Source of the DNA: CAYJAD01 sp964370305
Lineage (GTDB): Bacteria; Desulfobacterota; Desulfovibrionia; Desulfovibrionales; Desulfovibrionaceae
Direction of reading: 5' to 3'
DNA length: 12,423 bases
Assembly: GCA_964370305.1 (NCBI GenBank)
Contig: CAYJIU010000062.1
Coordinates: forward strand, 1-12,423
Part shown: one piece after another, positions 7,375 through 12,423 of the stretch
How positions within the stretch are numbered: the stretch's first letter is position 1
Layout of the letters: every line of letters starts with the position of its first letter
Notes under the pieces: generated by a model
What the model saw: only the letters and a program-made list of their open reading frames with translations
Told to the model about the DNA's origin: nothing
The model's database searches: none
Program-made: the position numbers and the translations under genes

Positions 7375-8253
7375 TTATGCCCCAATGGTGTCACGATTTA
7401 GGTATTCACTAAAAATATAGTCTCTTAAAGCTTGAGGCCATGGGCGCGGATTGATATTTAAGGCTTCAGAAAGTTTTGATGTATCGAGGACGGAAAATGC
7501 AGGACGCGTAGCTTTTTGCTCCCATTCGCTTGAGGAAATGGGATTGACACGGCATGGAGCTTCAGCAATGGAAATGGCTTCACAAGCAAGCTCACACCAA
7601 GAGGCTCGCCCGCTATTTACGGCATGAAAGATGCCAGTAAGGTTTTTTTCTGCCGCAAGCATACTCCAAGATGCTAAATCCATTGAATATGTTGGCGATC
7701 CAATTTGATCATGCACTACAGATATTTCTTCATTAGCATAGCAAGCGTCTAGTATGGAGGAAATAAAATTTTTCCGCCCAGGGCCAAAAAGCCAAGCTGT
7801 GCGTAATACACAACAATATTCAGGGGCTATTTCCATAATTGCTTGTTCGCCAGCTAATTTAGTACGCCCATAAACAGAGCTTGGGCTTGTGGAACTTTCT
7901 TCGGTGTAGCATTGAGAGTGGGTGCCAGGGAAGACAAAGTCAGTGCTATAATGTATGAGGTGCAAGGAGCGTGATTTAACAATTTGAGCCAGTGATGCGG
8001 GCAGGGCGCGATTCCATACAAAGGCATTGCGCTCATTGTCTTCAGCATTGTCAACTTGAGTCCAAGCAGTTGTATTAAATATATAGTTAGGGCAGAATCT
8101 GTCTAAGGTTCGCTCTATAAAATTTATGTCAAGTAAATCGCCGTCACTTCTGCCCAAAGCTTCAACATGCCACCCATGAGACATGAGTGTACGCATTAAT
8201 GCTTGGCCCAGTAGTCCGGTACGTCCACCGAAGACAAGAGCTTTTTTTTTCAT
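7375..8253 (-). CDS. rmlD: dTDP-4-dehydrorhamnose reductase family protein (RmlD-like)
   Basis: This is an NAD(P)-dependent extended short-chain reductase of the RmlD sugar-nucleotide family, 292 residues and cytoplasmic. By family it would reduce dTDP-4-keto-L-rhamnose to dTDP-L-rhamnose. It shows a glycine-rich nucleotide loop GGRTGLLG (9-16), STDFVFPG (103-110), the catalytic YGRTK (Y128, K132) and RPAFSVLDTSKL (250-261), all typical of RmlD. The frame is open to GTG 8271, but ATG 8253 has a strong GGAGG four bases upstream. The promoter at 8291-8319 also fits this start. Codons 2-4 are an A9 run. No rmlA, rmlB or rmlC is in the window, so the exact substrate is inferred. The next gene, DUF3179, follows 10 nt later. 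Confidence 0.85.
   Translation of the reverse strand: MKKKALVFGGRTGLLGQALMRTLMSHGWHVEALGRSDGDLLDINFIERTLDRFCPNYIFNTTAWTQVDNAEDNERNAFVWNRALPASLAQIVKSRSLHLIHYSTDFVFPGTHSQCYTEESSTSPSSVYGRTKLAGEQAIMEIAPEYCCVLRTAWLFGPGRKNFISSILDACYANEEISVVHDQIGSPTYSMDLASWSMLAAEKNLTGIFHAVNSGRASWCELACEAISIAEAPCRVNPISSSEWEQKATRPAFSVLDTSKLSEALNINPRPWPQALRDYIFSEYLNRDTIGA
8243..8250 (-). other. Poly-A (A9) tract at the 5' end of rmlD
   Basis: The second to fourth codons of rmlD are AAA AAA AAA, giving nine adenines directly after the ATG (T9 on the plus strand at 8242-8250). Such runs can allow polymerase slippage and frame switching. Here this is only a possibility from sequence. Confidence 0.35.
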
Positions 8254-8290
8254 TCTTCCTCCACGCTCCACAAATCAAGCTAATGTGTGC

Positions 8291-8319
8291 AATATATATT
8301 GCTACTGGCGCGGGGTCAA
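8291..8319 (-). promoter_or_regulatory. Sigma70-type promoter for rmlD-DUF3179
   Basis: On the minus strand TTGACC (8314-8319), a 17-nt spacer and TATATT (8291-8296) match the sigma70 consensus at 5 of 6 positions in each box. Transcription would start near 8284, about 30 nt before the rmlD ATG at 8253 and including its GGAGG ribosome site. This is the best promoter match in the window. Confidence 0.65.
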
Positions 8320-8560
8320 TCTATTTAAAAAGCCTTTAGCCATACCCACACGGTATTTTAATTTAATTGATGCTGAAAAATATTTCCACGTATTTTTCAA
8401 AAAAGGCACACTGGCTTCAAATGTTTCTGGCAATGTTTTTAATTCATTTTGACTGTAAAAATATTTCGTTTTACATGGTTATCTTGTCTTTCAGTGGCAA
8501 CTAATTTGTTTATTATTGTGAAAAGATGTAAATTTTTGTATTTTGCACAGCCTTGCGGCC
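8320..8560. other. Gap between the symporter gene and the rmlD promoter
   Basis: This is AT-rich sequence without a supported gene. Just after the symporter stop, the minus strand can fold GCC-GCAA-GGC with GCAC/GTGC outer pairs around a bulge, but no T-run follows, so it is a poor terminator. Further on, a 7-bp inverted repeat TGTAAAA...TTTTACA lies at 8454-8475. A plus-strand frame across part of this gap is largely antisense to rmlD and has no protein features. Confidence 0.5.
8444..8481. repeat. Degenerate intergenic repeat, copy 1
   Basis: This 38-nt stretch, beginning TCATTTTGACTGTAAAAAT, matches 10585-10622 at 29 of 38 positions without gaps. It contains the inverted repeat TGTAAAA (8454-8460) and TTTTACA (8469-8475) around an 8-nt centre. 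It lies about 80-117 nt beyond the symporter stop. Low base complexity makes chance resemblance possible. Confidence 0.3.
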
Positions 8561-10009
8561 CTACGTGCTATTTTTGTGTGATAAGTCTACCGTCTCTGTA
8601 TTAAATTCCTTAATAATCTCTTCTTCTCCTTCTCGTAATTGCTTGTTTGGCTTCTTGAACCAGCCTATAAAATAGCGTGAAGCCAAAAGGCACATTATGA
8701 AGATGCACACTAAAGCAAGAGCAGGGAGTAAGAGTATGTTATTTGCCACTAACATGGGTAAAATAGTGATTATGACAATCTCAATCATGGAAATGGGCAC
8801 ATAAGCAAGACCATAGTCTTCTAAGGTTTTTGTTTTGAATTTTGGATCAACAATTCGCAATAAGGTAACACCCATTGCCACCACGCCTGTAGACCAGCCA
8901 AACACAAAAATACTACGTTCAAACCAAAAATTACGGAAAACACGACGTCCTACAAGAAAAAAAATGCTGACACAATACAAAATTCCAAAGCTAAATAATA
9001 AGGTCATAGGCATGGCATATTGCACCACAACAGAGATTTTTATGCTTGCCACACCAAATGCTACAAGATAGTCCGTAACCCAAGAGCCTATGCGATTTAT
9101 AATCTTTTTGTCTATGTATTGGCCAAGATTTATTACATCCAATGTCTTTTGTAATAAGCATCCGCACAGCATGGAAATACACATCATAGGAATTTCATAA
9201 TTTCCTGGAATGATTGTTTTTATAAAATCATACAAATAAAAAGCTATGCCGAAGGCTGATATAACTAACGCAAAATGCCACGTAAAGGGATCAAGAGCAA
9301 TGGGATTGACAGTTTCCTTGCCCATAGACACGCGCTCATTTTTTGGCACAAAGCCTGTGAGCATGCTTTTAGGTAATTGTTCTACGTCTTTTACAAGGCG
9401 TGTCCAGCCTCTGCGTGTTCCTATATTAATAAGAATCATACCGCCCACAACGCCAGCTAAAAGACCTACTGTGGCCGAAGTGTATCCTACGGTGAGGGCT
9501 TCATCCCAACCAGCATTTTGCAAAACCGTTCCTATAGCTGTGGCATAGCCATGGCCTCCGGCAAAGCCAGCGGGCCACATTAAAGCAAAGCCGTGATATA
9601 AGTCAGGAAAAAGAGGTATCAGCACTAAAATACCAAAAAGTAGCGCACATGCAAACTGACCTATTTCAACAGCGGTATTATAAAAAAAAGTATCTCCCAC
9701 GTTATGCACAATATTTTTTAATGAAGTATTAGCCTGTTTTTTTTGCCTACCAAGAAAAAGAGAACCAAAAAGAACCACAACTAAAAGATAGGGGTATGAT
9801 ACCATGAAGGGCGATCCGTCAGTGCGCATGGCAAAAGGGACAATATCAAGAAATTGATAACCGCTAAACAAAGCCAAAAAGCCTGCTATAAGAGCCGATG
9901 GTATGTAAAAGAGTTGAAACAATTTCACTTTAGCCCGTAAAATGTGTGCCACTATCAACAACATAGACATAAGAGCAAAATCCATCACCATTTCGTACGG
10001 ACCAAACAT
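8561..10009 (-). CDS. Sodium/glutamate symporter family (GltS-like) membrane protein
   Basis: This is a polytopic inner-membrane transporter of the GltS (sodium:glutamate symporter) family, which takes up glutamate or a similar carboxylate with sodium. It has 482 residues, longer than E. coli GltS (401). Two homologous halves are visible. The first carries AGGHGYATAIGTVLQNAGW (150-168), the glycine-rich re-entrant signature. The second carries GWSTGVVAMGVTLLRIVDP (371-389). About ten or more hydrophobic segments are apparent, with a soluble loop at about 196-240 and a charged C-terminal tail (452-482). The frame is open to GTG 10024, but ATG 10009 sits 6 nt after a near-perfect AAGGAGGTG, so it is chosen. 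It is monocistronic, with gaps of about 300 and 630 nt on its two sides. The substrate is inferred from family only. Confidence 0.88.
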   Translation of the reverse strand: MFGPYEMVMDFALMSMLLIVAHILRAKVKLFQLFYIPSALIAGFLALFSGYQFLDIVPFAMRTDGSPFMVSYPYLLVVVLFGSLFLGRQKKQANTSLKNIVHNVGDTFFYNTAVEIGQFACALLFGILVLIPLFPDLYHGFALMWPAGFAGGHGYATAIGTVLQNAGWDEALTVGYTSATVGLLAGVVGGMILINIGTRRGWTRLVKDVEQLPKSMLTGFVPKNERVSMGKETVNPIALDPFTWHFALVISAFGIAFYLYDFIKTIIPGNYEIPMMCISMLCGCLLQKTLDVINLGQYIDKKIINRIGSWVTDYLVAFGVASIKISVVVQYAMPMTLLFSFGILYCVSIFFLVGRRVFRNFWFERSIFVFGWSTGVVAMGVTLLRIVDPKFKTKTLEDYGLAYVPISMIEIVIITILPMLVANNILLLPALALVCIFIMCLLASRYFIGWFKKPNKQLREGEEEIIKEFNTETVDLSHKNST

Positions 10010-10138
10010 TAACACCTCCTTCACAATATATTTACATTAATGAAAACACAGATTAAATGCCTCCAGATTATCCAAAGTCTTTAGTCTGCTTTGGAAACTT
10101 CTTAAAACGACATTAGTTCGGTGATAAAACAGCTTTGA

Positions 10139-10168
10139 TTGACATTTGTGCAGGCACGTTATTGTAAA
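10139..10168 (+). promoter_or_regulatory. Plus-strand promoter candidate in the large gap
   Basis: A perfect -35 box TTGACA (10139-10144) is followed after 18 nt by TGTAAA (10163-10168; 4 of 6 with TATAAT). It points away from the symporter gene and towards popT, which is on the opposite strand, so no known gene lies downstream. Its -10 box is inside the palindrome 10156-10174. Confidence 0.35.
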
Positions 10169-10174
10169 TAACGT
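10156..10174. promoter_or_regulatory. 19-bp palindrome, operator candidate
   Basis: ACGTTATTGTAAATAACGT has perfect 8-bp arms around GTA. It overlaps the -10 box of the plus-strand promoter candidate and lies about 150 nt upstream of the symporter start, so it could be a dimeric regulator site for either. I do not recognise the regulator. Confidence 0.4.
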
Positions 10175-10431
10175 TGTATAGATAATGATATTTATATAGG
10201 GCAATATACTTAATGTATTCGCGTATACATCATTATAATAACTAAATTTTCCAGATGTAAATAATAACCATATCTTCAGTATAAACTAAAGTCTCTGTAA
10301 TACTCTTAAATAACGTAATCTATCCTTTAAAAATGTGTTTTTAAGATTATATGCAATGGCACATTGCGTGCGCAAATACCTTAAGAACTACCTTCCTATT
10401 TTACACTAATCGTTATTCAGGAGAAAGGCAA

Positions 10432-10593
10432 GTGTTAAAAACAAGTTTTTATTGTGATAGTCCAGTTTGAGATATGAAAAAACTTTGGGATGCTTATTTA
10501 ATTGCTACTTTAAAAATCGTTTTTAGTATTAAAAAATCTTTGCAAATTCGCATGTTATACTCATTTTTTGTTGATTTTATTAGCTCATTTTAA
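10432..10593 (+). CDS. Possible short leader frame plus 39-residue small protein
   Basis: A good ribosome site AGGAG (10419-10423) stands 8 nt before GTG 10432, which opens a 12-codon frame ending at TGA 10470. Three bases later ATG 10474 begins a 39-residue frame ending at TAA 10593. Its peptide starts MKKLWDAYLIATLKIVFSIK, with basic residues flanking hydrophobic stretches as in small membrane proteins. The arrangement would suit termination-reinitiation. The composition is AT-rich, where such frames occur by chance, and the ATG has only a close GAG. No homology is known to me. Confidence 0.2.
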
Positions 10594-10622
10594 CTATAAA
10601 AATGATTCGCTGTAAAATGTTA
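10585..10622. repeat. Degenerate intergenic repeat, copy 2
   Basis: This is the second copy of the 38-nt stretch at 8444-8481, with 29 of 38 bases identical (TCATTTT, ACT, TAAAAAT and TTCG shared). It lies 20-57 nt beyond the popT stop, so both copies follow the 3' end of minus-strand transporter genes. Confidence 0.3.
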
Positions 10623-10641
10623 CTATATTTTTTTATATTGA

Positions 10642-11511
10642 TTAACTATCTTTTTTACTGGCAAAAAACTTCTGCTGCACTTTATGTAAACCAAGGGGAA
10701 TGACTATCCCTATTCCTATAAAGACACATAAGAGTATATTTTCATTGTTTATTTGCCATGAATTATTGGAAAAAGGAAAGAGCATTGCAAGCGAGCCTGC
10801 CAAGATGCCAGACAAAAATGCAAGGCTAGGCTTGTTATACCTTTCTAAGCATAGACGAATAAGGCGAGTAAAAGAAAAGAGGCCGCACAATGTACCCATT
10901 CCAAACACTATAATTACAAAAAAATCCATATCGGCAACGCTTTGCAAAATAAATTGATATTGTCCAAGTAGAACAAGGAGGAAAGCGCCAGATATGCCGG
11001 GTAAAATCATGGCGCAAATGGCCACAAAACCAGAGCAGAATATGGTAAGGTAGCTATGTTCAAGTGCAATAGGATTTGAGTATGTTATCCATAGTGAAAG
11101 TATGGTGCCAGTTATAAATAACAATGCAGAACTTGTGGCATAACCGCGAATATTTAATAAATTTATGAGCAGTAGGAGTAATGAAGCCAGTACAAGCCCA
11201 AAAAAGAAAGCCCATACAAAATTTTTGTGCGTATCCATGAGATACACCACAATATTAGCAAGTGAAAAAATTGCTGTAACAATGCCGAGAATAAGTGGAA
11301 TTACAAAGTCCCAAGCTATCTTATTTTTATCTTTTTGAGATTCACGCCTATGTATTAACTGGAAAAATGTAGCACCGATGGAAGTGATATTTTGCAATAA
11401 TTTTTCATAAATTCCAGTAATAAAGGCTATTGTACCACCAGAAACACCGGGGATTGTATCTGCCGCCCCCATGGCAAGGCCACATAAGAAATAGTAAATT
11501 TTATTACGCAT
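10642..11511 (-). CDS. popT: DUF368 family undecaprenyl-phosphate transporter (PopT-like)
   Basis: This is an integral membrane protein of 289 residues from the DUF368 family. Members named PopT have been shown to return the lipid carrier undecaprenyl phosphate across the cytoplasmic membrane for reuse in peptidoglycan and surface-polysaccharide synthesis. Two related signatures mark the inverted-repeat halves: GAADTIPGVSGGTIAF (15-30) and CAMILPGISGAFLLVLLGQY (166-185). About eight hydrophobic segments are visible, with a basic cytoplasmic loop at about 54-64 (HRRESQKDKNK). The ATG is preceded by AAGGG at 7-nt spacing. It stands alone, 150 nt after the GNAT gene on the same strand. A TATAAC at 11529-11534 could be its -10 box, but no good -35 box is seen. 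Function is assigned by family. Confidence 0.88.
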   Translation of the reverse strand: MRNKIYYFLCGLAMGAADTIPGVSGGTIAFITGIYEKLLQNITSIGATFFQLIHRRESQKDKNKIAWDFVIPLILGIVTAIFSLANIVVYLMDTHKNFVWAFFFGLVLASLLLLLINLLNIRGYATSSALLFITGTILSLWITYSNPIALEHSYLTIFCSGFVAICAMILPGISGAFLLVLLGQYQFILQSVADMDFFVIIVFGMGTLCGLFSFTRLIRLCLERYNKPSLAFLSGILAGSLAMLFPFSNNSWQINNENILLCVFIGIGIVIPLGLHKVQQKFFASKKDS

Positions 11512-11661
11512 TATTTTACCCTTGGTAGGTTATAGGTCTACTTTATGGAAAAAGTCTTGAATAAATCATCCATCATAATATGGTATTGAGGGTCTAAGCC
11601 TTACCCATCTACGCCTGACTGTGGAGTATAAATATTAAGTATTTTTGGCTAGTATTTGAAA

Positions 11662-12105
11662 TTAAAGTTTTTTTGCCATTGTGACATATTCTACTTGTGT
11701 AAAACCCATTTTTTTATACGTTTTGATTGCATGACTATTGTCTGCGGTTACTTCAAGCCGTATACTAACGGCCAATCCCTTATAAGTATCTTCTAAGAAT
11801 TGAAAGAAATTAGTCCCTATTCCTTGTCCGCGTGCCTCAGGTTCTAAATATAAATCTTCCAACCACAAGCAAATACCTCCATTCTCCGTTGAATAGCTTT
11901 TAGTTACCATGGCATAGCCCAAAAGCCTTTGCTCTTTTTCAAAAACATAACCATCAATAAATGGCATCTCAGTCGTGCAATTTTCTATATCTTGTTGCAA
12001 AATTTCCGTGGATGGTTCAGTTAAGGTGGATGGTGAATTATAGAAAGCTCGCATCATGGTTAAGACGCTATCTTTATCTTTTTTTTCCATAGGGCGTATA
12101 GTCAT
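11662..12105 (-). CDS. GNAT family N-acetyltransferase
   Basis: This is a 147-residue cytoplasmic acetyl-CoA-dependent acyltransferase of the GNAT superfamily; the acceptor is unknown. The acetyl-CoA pyrophosphate loop is ARGQGIG (91-97), directly after the beta-4 strand LEDLYLEP (82-89). The following block, LEVTADNSHAIKTYKKMGF (117-135), is the usual motif B. The overall pattern resembles diamine- or aminoglycoside-type GNATs but does not decide a substrate. The ATG at 12105 has AGGA 7 nt upstream. An A-rich stretch (EKKDK, A8 near codons 7-9) lies near the start. popT follows 150 nt downstream on the same strand, and no terminator is evident between them, so read-through is possible. Confidence 0.9.
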   Translation of the reverse strand: MTIRPMEKKDKDSVLTMMRAFYNSPSTLTEPSTEILQQDIENCTTEMPFIDGYVFEKEQRLLGYAMVTKSYSTENGGICLWLEDLYLEPEARGQGIGTNFFQFLEDTYKGLAVSIRLEVTADNSHAIKTYKKMGFTQVEYVTMAKKL

Positions 12106-12170
12106 TGATGTATCCTATTTAAGTGTTTTTGATTAATTGTACTGGCGTTCTTCAGAATATTTCTAAGAAA

Positions 12171-12199
12171 ATTATAAAAAAACGGCTGTGTTTTTGTAA
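12171..12199 (-). promoter_or_regulatory. Promoter candidate for the GNAT gene
   Basis: On the minus strand a perfect TATAAT (12171-12176) has TTACAA (12194-12199) 17 nt upstream. The -35 box is weak (3 of 6). Transcription would start near 12164, giving a leader of about 60 nt before the ATG at 12105. Confidence 0.45.
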
Positions 12200-12423
12200 C
12201 TGTCTGAATTTAAAAATTTTTATCGTAAAAGGCGGGGAAGATTTGTTTTAGCCATGTAATACTGCAACATATTTTGTTTTATGTGCTTGATAAGATGCAT
12301 ACAACTGTTTAGGCTAGCGGAAAACAGTATTTTGTTCAAGTAATTTTTGCTCAATAAAAAGCCCTTGATACGTGATTCCGATTTGCAAAATGACATTTCC
12401 TCTTGATGACGTTTTTTAAATAC
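12200..12423. other. Right-edge noncoding sequence
   Basis: No gene is supported. The only structure is an inverted repeat ACTGTTT (12304-12310) and AAACAGT (12322-12328) around an 11-nt loop, without a proper T-run on either strand. With the GNAT leader and promoter, the gene-free stretch runs from 12106 to the window end. Confidence 0.4.

Larger units (their letters stand above)
10010..10641. other. 632-nt gap between popT and the symporter, rich in palindromes
   Basis: No established gene lies here. The part next to 10009 holds the symporter leader and ribosome site. The rest is AT-rich and contains a plus-strand promoter candidate (10139-10168), a 19-bp palindrome on its -10 box (10156-10174) and ATGTAT-TCGCGT-ATACAT at 10213-10230. 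It also holds two overlapping inverted repeats, GCAATG-GCA-CATTGC (10353-10367) and TTGCG-TG-CGCAA (10364-10375), and two short plus-strand frames. It may contain a regulatory RNA, a small-protein gene or only regulatory DNA. Confidence 0.5.

Noticed and set aside
8183..8452. An 89-codon plus-strand frame across the 5' end of rmlD and the following gap
   Set aside because: Its first part is antisense to rmlD, no ribosome site or protein feature is seen, and it runs through the strong rmlD promoter.
12304..12328. 7-bp inverted repeat near the right edge
   Set aside because: The loop is 11 nt and no proper T-run follows on either strand, so it is not supported as a terminator.
1..12423. Possible CRISPR array, mobile element, tRNA or defence system
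   Set aside because: No regularly spaced direct repeats, transposase or integrase motifs, cloverleaf sequence or recognisable defence gene was seen on either strand.

Overview
The window is an AT-rich bacterial chromosome segment carrying eight confident protein genes. There are no rRNA or tRNA genes, transposases, integrases, phage genes or CRISPR array. The gene set suggests a Gram-negative bacterium, most plausibly a low-GC member of the Desulfovibrionaceae: DnaE of the 1160-residue proteobacterial type, a DUF1254/DUF1214 exported protein, a DUF3179 exported protein, a GltS-type symporter and a DUF368/PopT transporter. The block downstream of dnaE (1-156) also looks like intergenic sequence I associate with that family. 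This placement is by recollection and resemblance only, so it is moderate to low confidence.

Layout from left to right. Positions 1-178 hold a structured, repeat-like block with a strong hairpin and a minus-strand frame open to the window edge. Next, on the minus strand, comes a two-gene unit: an exported DUF1254/DUF1214 protein (3678-4703) followed 13 nt later by dnaE (179-3664). Diverging from it on the plus strand are an HD-domain phosphohydrolase-like gene (4888-5661) and a TTG-started SAM methyltransferase (5678-6274). The methyltransferase overlaps by 23 nt, tail to tail, with the next minus-strand unit. That unit is an RmlD-type sugar-nucleotide reductase (7375-8253) followed by an exported DUF3179 protein (6252-7364). 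Further right, each on the minus strand with its own upstream gap, are a GltS-family symporter (8561-10009), a DUF368/PopT undecaprenyl-phosphate transporter (10642-11511) and a GNAT acetyltransferase (11662-12105).

The clearest regulatory signals are sigma70-type promoters upstream of the DUF1254/dnaE unit, rmlD and the GNAT gene. Four annotated starts (DUF1254, DUF3179, rmlD and the symporter) were moved inward from the longest open frame because of a Shine-Dalgarno site, a signal peptide or a promoter position. The genes do not form a single pathway. The window reads as housekeeping and envelope genes (replication, lipid-carrier recycling, sugar-nucleotide reduction, glutamate-type transport, exported proteins) separated by AT-rich gaps.

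I see no defence system, biosynthetic cluster or other clearly new multi-gene system. The least explained stretch is the 632-nt gap 10010-10641. It combines a plus-strand TTGACA promoter candidate, a 19-bp palindrome over its -10 box, further palindromes and two consecutive short frames. The left-edge block is the next most interesting.
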